DNA from: Bacillota bacterium | GTDB lineage: Bacteria; Bacillota; Desulfotomaculia; Desulfotomaculales; Pelotomaculaceae | Reading direction: 5' to 3' | Assembly (NCBI GenBank): GCA_029555205.1 | Contig: JAKPTB010000036.1 | Coordinates: 1-64,000 of the forward strand | Length of the DNA stretch: 64,000 bases | In this document: positions 38,487 to 49,119 of the stretch, piece by piece | How the letters are laid out: each line of letters begins with the position of its first letter | Numbering within the stretch: the stretch's first letter is position 1 | Program-made: the position numbers and the translations under genes | Notes under the pieces: generated by a model | What the model saw: only the letters and a program-made list of their open reading frames with translations | Databases searched by the model: none | Told to the model about the DNA's origin: nothing

Positions 38487-40853
38487 CTATTTCTTTTCAT
38501 TCTTTTCTTTCAGAGCACGCCATACCTTTTCATAGGTAATCGGCAGTTCCTTCATGCTGACTCCCATGGCGTCGTAAATAGCGTTGGCAACTGCACCCAT
38601 AGTCGGGGTGGTAGCGCCTTCCCCAACTTCCTTCAAGCCGTAAGGTCCGTTGGGTTCCCAGCTGTCGTCCAGGGTCAGGGACAGCACCGGAGGCATATCC
38701 AATGCGGTGGGCAGACGGTATTCAGCAAAGTTTCCGTTTAACAGTTTGCCGGTCTTCTTATCAAAGAGGACTTCTTCCCAGATGGTCTCGCCGATGCCCA
38801 TGTAGAAGGCGCCGTGAACCTGGCCGTGGAAGAGTTTCGGGTTGATGATTGTGCCGCTGTCGTGAACGTCCCAGGTGTCGACACATTCAATTTGACCGGT
38901 TTCCATGTCAACTTTCACTTCAGCAATCTGGGTCGCGCTGCTGTATGCCGGTGAAGTACCAACCGCTGCGCCTTTGTGGTTGCCGCCCAGTTTGCCGGGG
39001 TGGTACCAGCCGCGGCCGATCAGGACGCCCTTGGTCACAAAGTACCTGCGGGCAACTTCTTCAAAGGTCAGGGTTAAGCTCGGCTCTTGCTTGACATAAA
39101 CGATGCCTTCTTTTACATCCAGATCATCGGGTCTTAACTCGCGATTGCCGATATAAGCCCAACCTTCCTTGATTTTACCCGTTGCTCTGAACATTTCAAC
39201 GGCCTGCTCAAGAATTTTCTGCTTGATGTCTTCTCCAGCTCTCTTAATAGCCCAGCCGGCCATCAGAGTCTGCCTGCTGGCGTAAGCGCCGAAGTCCAGG
39301 GTGGCAATGTCGGTGTCCCCTGCATACATCTTGCATTTTTCGTAGGGGTAACCCATCGCTTCAGCAGCCATCTGCAGCAGCACAGTGTCGCTGCCCTGGC
39401 CGATATCAACAGCCTGGGAGTATACAAAGGCCTGGGTCCCGTCATCATAGATTTTGATCATGCCCACGGAGTGCGGCAGGTCGGTCCGGTACTGGCAGAA
39501 GCCAGCGCCTGTAACAAAGCCGCCGTTGCCGACGCCGATGCCACGGCCGACGCCCAGCTTGCCCCTCTTTTCCTTCCAACCGGAAGCATCCCGGGCCATT
39601 TCGTTGGCAGCTCTCAGGTTGTACGACTTTACTTCATACCCGGCCAGAGTCACGGTATTGGCCTTACGGGCGTTAATCAGACGCATATCGATGGGGTCTA
39701 CACCGATTGCTTCGCCGATCAGGTCAAGGTGGTGCTCAAAGGCAAACCTGGGCTGCGGCTGACCGTGACCCCTCTGGGCTCCGCAGGGAGGCAGGTTGGT
39801 TACATAACGGTAGGCGTCAAACTGGTAGTTTTCAAAATCGTAAAGCACACCCAGCAGGGAACCTGCATAGTATGTTGAGGCAATGCCCAGACCTGTGTAG
39901 GCGCCGCCTTCCAGGACTGCTGTATATTTGTGGCCTAAAATCTTCCCGTTCTTGTCCACACCGGTTGTAAGCGTCATGGTGATGGGGTGACGGCCACGGC
40001 CGTTCAGGAAGGTTTCCTCATGGTCGTAGAACATCTTAACTGGCTGACCTGTTAGTCTGGACAGGATAACTGCGGCGAAGTCCAGGCCGGTGGGGTCTAA
40101 TTTTCCTCCAAAACCTGCGCCCACATGGGTCTTCAGGACGCGCAGGTCGCCCATCTTCATGCCCAGCACCCGGGCCAGGTGATACTGAAGGTAGTGAACT
40201 GACTGGCAGGAGCTATAAAGGGTTGCCTTATCTCCATCCCAATAGGCGACTGAGCAGTGGTTTTCGATGAAAGCATGGTAGGTACGCTGCCCCTGGAAGA
40301 CGTCGGTGCGGACATAGTAGGCGTTTTTGATAGCCTCGTCCGGATCGCCGAACTTGTGGTGGATCTCGGTGTTGAGGTTGCCCGGGTACTCTTCGAAGAT
40401 TTGGGGAGCGCCTTCTTTTTTCGCGTCCTCAACTGTAAATACCGCCGGCAGTTCTTCATATTCCACTTTGATCAGCTTGAGTGCTTTATAAACAGTTTCT
40501 TCGTCAACGGCACAAATGGCGCCGATTTTATCGCCATTATACCTTACCTTTTCAATACAGAAAATGTTTTCGTCAAAGCGGGCGGGGCTGAGACCAAACC
40601 TCATTGAAGGAACGTCTTTGGCGGTAATGATGGCTTTTACGCCCGGCAGTTTTTCCGCTTCGGAGGTGTCAATATTTTTAATAATAGCATGGGCTACGTT
40701 GCTGCGAATGAGCTTACCGTAGAGCATATTGGGAAACTTCAGGTCGGCGGTGTATTGAGCACGGCCGGTTGTCTTTTGATACGAATCGTTTCTATCAAGG
40801 CTTTTGCCTACATAAGAGAATTCTCTTTTAACTTTAACGCTCATCACCCTCAT
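38487..40853 (-). CDS. xanthine dehydrogenase family molybdopterin-binding subunit
   Basis: TGRAQYTADLKFPNMLYGK, GAGFGGKLDPTG, PYGLKEVGEGATTPTMGAVANAIYDA. Confidence 0.93.
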   Translation of the reverse strand: MRVMSVKVKREFSYVGKSLDRNDSYQKTTGRAQYTADLKFPNMLYGKLIRSNVAHAIIKNIDTSEAEKLPGVKAIITAKDVPSMRFGLSPARFDENIFCIEKVRYNGDKIGAICAVDEETVYKALKLIKVEYEELPAVFTVEDAKKEGAPQIFEEYPGNLNTEIHHKFGDPDEAIKNAYYVRTDVFQGQRTYHAFIENHCSVAYWDGDKATLYSSCQSVHYLQYHLARVLGMKMGDLRVLKTHVGAGFGGKLDPTGLDFAAVILSRLTGQPVKMFYDHEETFLNGRGRHPITMTLTTGVDKNGKILGHKYTAVLEGGAYTGLGIASTYYAGSLLGVLYDFENYQFDAYRYVTNLPPCGAQRGHGQPQPRFAFEHHLDLIGEAIGVDPIDMRLINARKANTVTLAGYEVKSYNLRAANEMARDASGWKEKRGKLGVGRGIGVGNGGFVTGAGFCQYRTDLPHSVGMIKIYDDGTQAFVYSQAVDIGQGSDTVLLQMAAEAMGYPYEKCKMYAGDTDIATLDFGAYASRQTLMAGWAIKRAGEDIKQKILEQAVEMFRATGKIKEGWAYIGNRELRPDDLDVKEGIVYVKQEPSLTLTFEEVARRYFVTKGVLIGRGWYHPGKLGGNHKGAAVGTSPAYSSATQIAEVKVDMETGQIECVDTWDVHDSGTIINPKLFHGQVHGAFYMGIGETIWEEVLFDKKTGKLLNGNFAEYRLPTALDMPPVLSLTLDDSWEPNGPYGLKEVGEGATTPTMGAVANAIYDAMGVSMKELPITYEKVWRALKEKNEKK

Positions 40854-40860
40854 CCTTTCC

Positions 40861-41367
40861 TTATTTCTTTTCAGCCGCGTCTAAAACGGCCTCAACAATA
40901 TTGACATAACCGGTGCAACGGCACAGGTTACCGGCTATGGCCTCCCGCACCTCATATTCGGTCGGACTGGGATTTTCGTTAAGCAGGGCTCTGGATGAGA
41001 TGATCATGCCAGAAGTGCAAAAACCGCATTGGAATGCTGCATGCTCGATGAATTTTTCCTGTACGATGTCCAGTTCTTCGCCGTCAGCGATTCCCTCAAT
41101 AGTTGTTACCTCACGACCGTCTACATCAACAGCCAGGATCAAGCAGGAGTTGACAGGCTTGCCATCCAGCATAACGGTGCAGCAGCCGCAGTCTCCCAGT
41201 TCGCAGCCCTTTTTAGTGCCGATCATATCCAGTTCTTCACGCAGGAAATTTACCAGCAGGGTGTTGGCTTTAACCACCTTTGTATATGGGGTACCGTTAA
41301 CATCGATGGTTACCAGATAACGCTTAATTCCATCTTTATCAACAACGCAGTTAGCCATTCTCCACAT
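40861..41367 (-). CDS. xanthine dehydrogenase family 2Fe-2S subunit
   Basis: GTKKGCELGDCGCCTVMLDGKPVNSC, CGFCTSGM, GNLCRCTGY. Confidence 0.95.
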   Translation of the reverse strand: MWRMANCVVDKDGIKRYLVTIDVNGTPYTKVVKANTLLVNFLREELDMIGTKKGCELGDCGCCTVMLDGKPVNSCLILAVDVDGREVTTIEGIADGEELDIVQEKFIEHAAFQCGFCTSGMIISSRALLNENPSPTEYEVREAIAGNLCRCTGYVNIVEAVLDAAEKK

Positions 41368-41375
41368 CTCCTTTC

Positions 41376-42242
41376 TTATACATGTCCCTCGTCGATAGCT
41401 TTACGCAGTGCCCGCTTGGTAAAGATACGTACCAAGTCAGTGCGGTATTCCGCCGATGCCCGGATGTCGGAGATCGGTTTGCATTCGCCGGAAGCGATTA
41501 CACCGGCTTCGGCCAACAATTCGTCACTAACTGTCTTACCTTTCAGGAATTCTTCGGTTTTCTTCGCCCGTACAGGAGTGGGGGCAACTGCGCCAAGGGC
41601 TACACGCGCATCTTTAATAACATTGTTTTCAACTTGAACAGCTACAGCTACACCGACAACAGCCAGGGCGCCTGATTTCCGCAGTCCGAATTTAATGTAG
41701 GTGCTTCCGGTCATCTCCTGGTCGGGGATAACTACTTCAGTGATGATCTCGTCCTGAGCCAGGACAGTCTTGCCGGGGCCCGTGAACAGGTCTTCCATGG
41801 CTACAGTGCGCTCTCCATTAGAACCCACGAGTTTAACGGTTGCATTAAGAGAAATAAAAATCGGAGGCAGGTCAGCGGAAGGCACAGCGTTACTGATATT
41901 GCCGCCTACTGTACCGACATTACGCACCTGATTGTGTGCCATTTGCTTTGCCGCATTCGATACAGATGCATATTTTCCCTGCAAAACTTCAGACTTGACC
42001 AAATCGTTATGGGTAGCTCTAGCTCCAATAACTACACCTTTACCAGGTACGTATTCAATTTCTTTCATACCCAGATTCTTGGTGGAAATAAGAACTTCCG
42101 GAGCCAATACCTCTTTTTTCATTTTAATAATGATGTCAGTTCCACCGGAAAGCAACTTAGCCTTTTCTCCAAACTGTGTCAACAACTTGCAGGCTTCCGC
42201 AATATTTTCCGGAGCGTAGTACTCAAAATCTGGTAGATACAC
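41376..42242 (-). CDS. xanthine dehydrogenase family FAD-binding subunit
   Basis: YYAPENIAEACKLLTQFGEKAKLLSGGTDIIIKMK, VGGNISNAVPSADLPP. Confidence 0.94.
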   Translation of the reverse strand: MYLPDFEYYAPENIAEACKLLTQFGEKAKLLSGGTDIIIKMKKEVLAPEVLISTKNLGMKEIEYVPGKGVVIGARATHNDLVKSEVLQGKYASVSNAAKQMAHNQVRNVGTVGGNISNAVPSADLPPIFISLNATVKLVGSNGERTVAMEDLFTGPGKTVLAQDEIITEVVIPDQEMTGSTYIKFGLRKSGALAVVGVAVAVQVENNVIKDARVALGAVAPTPVRAKKTEEFLKGKTVSDELLAEAGVIASGECKPISDIRASAEYRTDLVRIFTKRALRKAIDEGHV

Positions 42243-42940
42243 TTTTTCTCCTCCTCTTTTTAAATAATAGTTAACTGTACTGGAAACACTTCAGCCTCTA
42301 TTATTACATTTATTATCTTTCTGCATCACCCTCCTCGCAAAATATACAGCATAACCACATTTTAACAATTTGCTTTTATTGACCCATGCTGAAGGACCGG
42401 ATTCAATCCTTCAGTATAAAAATTTTTCACAAGATTTGCATCCAAAAATATATTATATTAGGATTAGTTCGATCCTTCAGTATTCAAACTTTTAGGTTCG
42501 GTCCAACTTTAACATTGTATACAACATATGCAAACTATAATTTGTGAAATTCTAAAATGGCTAATAAAAATACGAAGATAAAAGGGTTATACACCATTAA
42601 AAACCCAGGCCAGCCTTTTCTTTTATAAGATCCATGGGTTTTAAAACACTTTTTATGGAGTAATGTCCAGGTAACATTTATTTCATTTATTGCAGCATAA
42701 ATACAGTTATCCAATATATTGATGCTAAACTGGTGCTAAGATTTAAAGGAAATTTTGTTTTGAAATATTTATGTTAATTATATGTTGGTGGAATAGCGAG
42801 GACCAACAGTGTAAATTCCCATTGTGAACAATTATGATGTTAGCAATCAGCTTGTCTGTACATTCACGTATTAAGATTAAATTATCATCTATACCAGCAT
42901 CCATACTTGAGCATTTTTATTTTAACACTTGAAAATAAAA

Positions 42941-42989
42941 CAGTGAAATATACGTTAACGATTGTATTAATAAGCTATGCTAATTAATA
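42941..42989 (-). promoter_or_regulatory. conserved upstream element, copy D
   Basis: cagTGAAATATacGTTaacGATTgtATTAATAAGCtatGCTAATTAATa. Confidence 0.7.
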
Positions 42990-43648
42990 GCAGCTGGCAA
43001 TAATGGTATTTTTTTCATAACCTTGTTTCTCAAAATATGTCATCAACTTATCTTCAAATAGAAGAAAAAAACTTCTTAAATGATGGAAGCAGCACTAACT
43101 TTACATAAAACAGATTATTCTAAAGTGGCTTGAATTGGGTGATTCAACCAGACGTTCCTTGGAATTAACACGGGCAATATTACCGCCTAAACCAGGTCGT
43201 AATTTATTAATCAAAACACAATTCAAAAAATTGGGGAATTTTATTTCACTTATCCCGGCAGCAAAAAAATATCCAGTCTTTCTTCAATAAAATGGTGAAA
43301 AAGGAACTGAAATGATATTGACGGAAATCAGACCGGGAGGAGGTAAATTTTTTAGTCTTATTTATGGTTATGGCTGGTTGACGGCGGTCTCGCAAAAACA
43401 TCCAAAAACATATATTTAAAATTTATTAATGTAAAAAGTAGTATCAATAATAATTATCTCTAAAAACAAAAAGTTACCATTTACTATTCTGTTTTTCTAA
43501 TGTATTATAGAAGAAAGTTTAGACACAGTATCTTTCCCCGGATTGGAATTCTTCTTTGCTTAATGGAGAAAGGCTTTTGCTGTGTTCCGCACCTGGATAA
43601 ACGAAGCCTTACGGTAATCATTACGCTTACGAAATAACCGTCCCCGCT

Positions 43649-43700
43649 GATTAATAAGAATAGCTTATTAATCTAATCTCTAACAAATATTTCATTTATT
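43649..43700 (+). promoter_or_regulatory. conserved upstream element, copy F, containing a perfect palindrome
   Basis: GATTAATAAG-aatag-CTTATTAATC; reverse complement continues TGAAATATttGTTagaGATTagATTAATAAG. Confidence 0.75.
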
Positions 43701-44036
43701 TCGTTTTCTGGTGTAAAATAGTGTAAAATGAAATAATGGAATATTCTTAATGTACTAATTAATTATTAGTATATATTTCTTTCAATAATTACTATATTTT
43801 ATACTACTATAAAGGAGTTTGGTTATTAAGTAACTTAATGTAAATAAGTGTCGAATAATATATATAATGAAAGGTAGCGTGATTTATTTTGAACTAAAAA
43901 TATTAATAATAAAATCCTTGGCGAACTATTATTGAGTTGAAACTGTTTTGAAATGCTGCTAAACCATGTTCTGAAGTTCCCGAACAGTGGAACAAAGCTG
44001 TTTACGCCAGCTTTTACACACACAGGGGGAGATATC

Positions 44037-44996
44037 ATGGAAATGCATCAACTAGAATATGTGCTTGCTGTAGCCAAGCACAATAATTTCACACGTGCTG
44101 CAGAAGAGATAAGAACATCACAATCATCACTATCCCAGCAGATTGGTAAGCTTGAAAATGAATTGGGAATAAGTTTATTTATGAGAACAACCCGATCTGT
44201 ACAGCTTACACCGGCTGGGGCAGAGTTTGTCACACACGCCAAACGAATCATGGCTGAAGTCGCCAAAGCCCGTTTATGCATAAATGAATATGTGTCCATT
44301 GAAAAAGGCAATCTTACATTAGGAGTTATAGCCGTAGTTGGGCATTCCAACATCCCGAAGTTAATCGTGTCATTTCAAAATAATTTCCCCGGAATAAAGA
44401 TGACTCTCATTGAGGAACAGTGTGAAGAGCTCTTGCGCATGCTTCATGCTTCTAAGATTGATGTGGCTATCTGTCAGATAGCTAAACCAGACCCCAATTT
44501 TCAGTTTTATCCCCTCCTGAACGATAAAATGGTTCTGGTAACCAATCATACGCACCCCCTGGCTAATAGGAAATCGGTTGACATCAAGGAACTGGAAAAC
44601 GAGAAGTTCATTCTGACTCCCCCCACTTCAGGCCACTATATGGATTTCCAAAATGCCTGTCAGGCTGCTGGTTTTGCCCCCAAAGTCATCGTGAGTTGTG
44701 CCATAGTTAAGACAATGCTGGGATTGGTTCGGGAGGACCTTGGCGTTACAGTTCTATCTTCACATGTTGTGGCAGCGGAACGGGACCCCAACATCAGAAT
44801 CATACCGATAACACCTACAATACACAGAAGAACTGTTCTTGCTGTACGCAATAATGATGATTTACCTCCAACATTAAAGGTATTCTTAAAGTACACGTCA
44901 CAATGGATTAATACACAGAATTCAGTGACAGAACAGCCCAAAGTCACAGCAATGAATTTTAATTCCGAATTGCAAAGATTCAGGCCGGCCCTATAA
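44037..44996 (+). CDS. LysR-family transcriptional regulator
   Basis: MHQLEYVLAVAKHNNFTRAAEEIRTSQSSLSQQIGKLENELGISLFMRTTRSVQLTPAG; GGGGGAG SD before ATG 44037. Confidence 0.92.
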   Translation: MEMHQLEYVLAVAKHNNFTRAAEEIRTSQSSLSQQIGKLENELGISLFMRTTRSVQLTPAGAEFVTHAKRIMAEVAKARLCINEYVSIEKGNLTLGVIAVVGHSNIPKLIVSFQNNFPGIKMTLIEEQCEELLRMLHASKIDVAICQIAKPDPNFQFYPLLNDKMVLVTNHTHPLANRKSVDIKELENEKFILTPPTSGHYMDFQNACQAAGFAPKVIVSCAIVKTMLGLVREDLGVTVLSSHVVAAERDPNIRIIPITPTIHRRTVLAVRNNDDLPPTLKVFLKYTSQWINTQNSVTEQPKVTAMNFNSELQRFRPAL

Positions 44997-45075
44997 AACA
45001 CTAACAACACAGAATAAATAAGGATTTAATAAGTGAATATATGCACTTGATCATAATAATGATCAACTAATAATT

Positions 45076-45100
45076 AAGCCTGAAGAGAAGGCTTTTTTTT
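45076..45100 (+). terminator. intrinsic terminator after LysR gene
   Basis: AAGCCT-gaagag-AAGGCTT-TTTTTT. Confidence 0.8.
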
Positions 45101-45195
45101 GTCCATTTGTCCAGTCCAGGTTTCATATATAACAACAGCATCGGGCATGATTATAATATGGGTTAGACTTCGCCCTGCCGGACGTACTATTAATA

Positions 45196-45221
45196 GAGGG
45201 TGGCTTCTTAAAGCCACCCTC
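45196..45221. terminator. perfect 11-bp stem-loop between convergent genes
   Basis: GAGGGTGGCTT-ctta-AAGCCACCCTC. Confidence 0.6.
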
Positions 45222-45370
45222 TTAAAGTCCCGTCATTTAGTCAGCTAGTGTCATTATTTACCTGGGGTTTAGCTTTTCGCCCAATTCCACCTCTTCTATG
45301 ATCATAAATTAGTCACTTTCCATAATTAAGCGGTATCGCGGTATCAGGCAAGGTACATCAAACCTTGTTT

Positions 45371-46807
45371 CTAACCGAACATGCCAATTGAAATCCAATA
45401 CGGAACCGCAATGGCCAGGGTGATCAGACAGGCTACGCCATAAACCAGGCCGTAGGTGCTGAGCTGTCCCGGTGTCCAGGATCTTTCCTTGGCCAACGCT
45501 TCCGAAACCAGAGCGAACATGTTTGTATAGCTGAGGAAGAAGCAGTTAGCACCCATGATGAACAGTCCGAGCCATACCAGCGGATTGATCCCGTAGTTGG
45601 CCGCTATCTCCGGCAGAATCGGTACAAAAATAGCAAATGTGGGCACAAACACAGCTACGTCAAAGAACCTCAGGATAAAGAACAAGATTATTATCGAATA
45701 GCAAAATACCCATGGACTCGATGTCAAGGGTGCAATTACCGGTACTAATACACCGACTAACCATTTAGATACGCCGGTAGCTGCAAAAACAGCACCGAAA
45801 CTCATGGCCACACCGATGAATATTACCAGGTCCCAGCTGATCCCGGAGCCGATTTCCGTGCCTTTAATGACACCAAATATTGTTAGAAGGAATAGTCCTG
45901 CCAGCACGGTTGCTCCGTCCGGAATGCCGTGTATCTTGTTGGTAAAGAACATCAGGAAGCAAATTACCAGAATTATTGCGCTAATAATTTCTTCCCTTTT
46001 CCACGCGCCAAGATTTTTGTAGGCTTCTTGGAAATACTCTTTTTTCAAGGTTATAGGCTCATCCGGCCTTATAGCGAAAAACCCGCCTACGATAAGCAAT
46101 ACAGTCAAAACCAGGGCGGGGATGAGCATAACCTGTAAATACGAACTAAAGTTCATTAGTCCCTTTAACTCCGGAACAGCCTCATACATACCCAAAAGGA
46201 TCGGGCCGTGCAGGGAGCCGGTAAGCCAGCCAGTACCCGGCACAAGAGCCATAACCCAGGCGGACAATAGAATTAAGGCGCTGCCCTTGGACTTCAAACT
46301 CAGATTGCAGGCCTCAATTACACTGACAGCGATAGGTACGATGATCACGCAACGCACCGTAATGGAAGGCGTGAGTGCCGAAAGGGCCAAACCGATGATT
46401 ACAAATGCCAGGATCAACATTGGGTAAGACGGGTTGAACAACTTCATTACCATGAAGCCGATCCTTTTACCCAGACCTGTCTTAATCAGTACAAACCCGA
46501 AGAACAGAGCCGGTATCAATGTCCACAGGGCACTGCTCACGAACCCTGAAAAAACAGTTGCCGCGGGAATTTTTAGAGCCAGTGTGAACAGTAAGAAAAA
46601 CATACCTGCTACTGATTGTGGTATAGCACACGGCTTAAATATCCACAAGCCGATGGTAACAATCAAGGCAAATAGCACCAGGTGTCCCTGCGGGGGCAAT
46701 GCCGGCACCCAGGGTTTGGCAATAGCCACAATAAGACCAATTGCGAGCATCACTAAAAATAGCAGATCAGTTACTTTAAATTTCGTCCCAGATGCTGCTG
46801 TTGACAT
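45371..46807 (-). CDS. DASS/SLC13-type anion permease
   Basis: ~12 TM; SALTPSITVRCVIIVPIAVSVIEA, hydrophobic repeats typical of the ArsB/NhaD/DASS fold. Confidence 0.8.
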   Translation of the reverse strand: MSTAASGTKFKVTDLLFLVMLAIGLIVAIAKPWVPALPPQGHLVLFALIVTIGLWIFKPCAIPQSVAGMFFLLFTLALKIPAATVFSGFVSSALWTLIPALFFGFVLIKTGLGKRIGFMVMKLFNPSYPMLILAFVIIGLALSALTPSITVRCVIIVPIAVSVIEACNLSLKSKGSALILLSAWVMALVPGTGWLTGSLHGPILLGMYEAVPELKGLMNFSSYLQVMLIPALVLTVLLIVGGFFAIRPDEPITLKKEYFQEAYKNLGAWKREEIISAIILVICFLMFFTNKIHGIPDGATVLAGLFLLTIFGVIKGTEIGSGISWDLVIFIGVAMSFGAVFAATGVSKWLVGVLVPVIAPLTSSPWVFCYSIIILFFILRFFDVAVFVPTFAIFVPILPEIAANYGINPLVWLGLFIMGANCFFLSYTNMFALVSEALAKERSWTPGQLSTYGLVYGVACLITLAIAVPYWISIGMFG

Positions 46808-47067
46808 GTGCGTGTATTCCTCCTCTCAGGTTTAAAGCCATTTTGATTAACTACTTCTAAAAATCAAGGTGACTTCGTCTTTTCTCTATAAAATCACCTC
46901 ACTTAGAACGTGATTAGGGTGGACCCGTCTCTATCTCTGCTGTCCACATCAATCACCTTCCGCGCTCATCAGGGCTCTTGCAAGCCCCATTAAAGTACGA
47001 ATCACCAGCCAATAAAGATTCATGTACCTCCTGGGGCTTTGCAAACCCAAATCCTTGTATTATTTGT

Positions 47068-48651
47068 TTAGCCTTTGGCAGCCAATATCTCTTTGAGCTT
47101 GCCCCACTTAGGCTGGAATATTTCCCTGGGCATCTCTTTTAAATCGGGGGAAATCTCCGGCCTGAAGCCCATATGGGCAATAATGTCCTTTTCCACGTCC
47201 ATGCCCGGCGCAATTTCCACCAGAGTTACCTTGCCGTCGATCAGCTTGAATACGGCGCGCTCGGTAACATAGACCACCTCTTGACCTCTCAGGGCAGCGT
47301 ACTTTCCGCTGAAGGTGACGTGTTCATTGGCCTCGACAAACTTCTTAATTTTGCCTTCTTTCAAGATCTTGATTGTGCCGTCTTTAACCTCATATTCAGC
47401 CCCGCCTGCGGTTAAGGTGCCGCAGAAAACGGCCTTCTTGGCGGATGATGAAATGTTGACGAATCCGCCCGGCCCCACTACCTTGGGTCCGAACTTGCTG
47501 ACGTTGATGTTGCCCTCGATATCGCACTGGGCCATACCCAGGAAACACATATCCAGTCCGCCGCCGTCATAAAAGTCAAACATATTGGCGTGGTCGACGA
47601 TAGCGTCAGGGTTGATGGCAGCCGGGAAATCCATACCTTTGGCAGGCACGCCGCCAAAGGCGCCCAACTCGATGGTCATTAACAGGTCGTCGCTGACGCC
47701 CTCTTCCGCAGCCACAGCGGCAACTGCGTCAGCCATCCCGATGCCCATGTTGACACAGGCGCCGTTCCTCAGTTCCAATGCCGCCCTGCGGCCGACAACC
47801 TTGCGCTCATCAAGAGCCATGGGCTCGAGGGCTGCCAGGGGCTTTCTGATCCGCCCGTCAAATGCAGGCTCATTTAAGGTGACTCTTGTCTGCAGGTGAT
47901 TTTCCGGTTTGGCCACAACGATGTAGTCCACCAATACGCCCGGCACTTTCACAGCCTTGGGATTGAGTGTTTTGGCTTTGGCCAGGTACTTAACCTGGGC
48001 AATGACAATGCCGCCATTCCTTTTTGCCGCCATGGCCTGGTGCAGCGCTTCCAGGAACAGAGGCTCTTCATCCATGGTCATGTTGCCGTCTTCGTCGCAC
48101 GTGGTGCCGCGGATCATGGCAACATCAATTTTAAAGGGCTTAAAATACAGATACTCTTCTCCCTGGAAATTAACCAGTTCTACCAGGTCATCCGGGGTGA
48201 TGTCATTAACTTTGCCACCCTCCCGGCGGGGGTCCGCATAGGTGCCCAATCCAACCTTGGTGAGTACGCCCGGCTTGCCGCCGGCCATCTGCCGGTATAA
48301 ATGGACCATGATGCCCTGGGGGAACAGGTGGCACTGGACTTTATTTTCCAGAACCAGTTTGCCCAGCATGGGAGCTTCGCCGATATGTCCGGCGGTGTGC
48401 CTTCTGGACATTCCTTCGTGGCCGACGTGGTTCATTCCCCTGGTCTTCCAGTCGCCGCAGCCGCAGCTGTGTGTGTTCCAAAGATCCCGGGGATGCCCGG
48501 TTTCCAGGAAACTCTTTTCCAGGGCAATAGCCAGCTCTTCAGGAAAGCCGCACAAACCAGCTGTAGTCCATGATATACATGCACCGTCTTTCACTAACTT
48601 GCCAACCTGGTCCGGGGTAATTACCTTCGCCATAATCTCTACTCCCTTCAA
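47068..48651 (-). CDS. acyl-CoA:acetate/3-ketoacid CoA-transferase (propionate CoA-transferase-like)
   Basis: VGLGTYADPRREGGKVN, GTTCDEDGNMTMDEEPLFLEALHQAMAAKRNGGIVIAQV, TIELGAFGGVPAKG. Confidence 0.92.
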   Translation of the reverse strand: MKGVEIMAKVITPDQVGKLVKDGACISWTTAGLCGFPEELAIALEKSFLETGHPRDLWNTHSCGCGDWKTRGMNHVGHEGMSRRHTAGHIGEAPMLGKLVLENKVQCHLFPQGIMVHLYRQMAGGKPGVLTKVGLGTYADPRREGGKVNDITPDDLVELVNFQGEEYLYFKPFKIDVAMIRGTTCDEDGNMTMDEEPLFLEALHQAMAAKRNGGIVIAQVKYLAKAKTLNPKAVKVPGVLVDYIVVAKPENHLQTRVTLNEPAFDGRIRKPLAALEPMALDERKVVGRRAALELRNGACVNMGIGMADAVAAVAAEEGVSDDLLMTIELGAFGGVPAKGMDFPAAINPDAIVDHANMFDFYDGGGLDMCFLGMAQCDIEGNINVSKFGPKVVGPGGFVNISSSAKKAVFCGTLTAGGAEYEVKDGTIKILKEGKIKKFVEANEHVTFSGKYAALRGQEVVYVTERAVFKLIDGKVTLVEIAPGMDVEKDIIAHMGFRPEISPDLKEMPREIFQPKWGKLKEILAAKG

Positions 48652-49119
48652 AAATAAACATATAATCTAGAAAACAACCCTGTAACAAGCCTTTAAACAT
48701 AGAAAGAACAAGATAATGAAAGTAATCTTATTCCCTAATAAACATCTCACCTGCCTTTCTATACAGTATAATTAAACTTGAACACTCAGGCTCAAATTTA
48801 ATTATGAATCCAGTAACTTACCACTAATAGTCTGGAGTTGTTAATTATTGATAACAGTTGCATAATAATTAAACTAACCCCAAACAATTTTGATAAGATT
48901 GATAAATTGTATAGCTATTTGTGATTAAAATATTTATTATAATTATTTTGATTAATAAAAAATAAAGATAAAAAAGGAATCTATCACTAAAAATGGGCTC
49001 AGCATCCATTACTAAACCTGTAAAGATCTGTGCCCAATTTACTTAACCATAGCAGATAGTTTTTAGCCTACTCACCCTTCTTATAAAGTATTTTTATTTT
49101 AACATCTGCATATAAAAAA

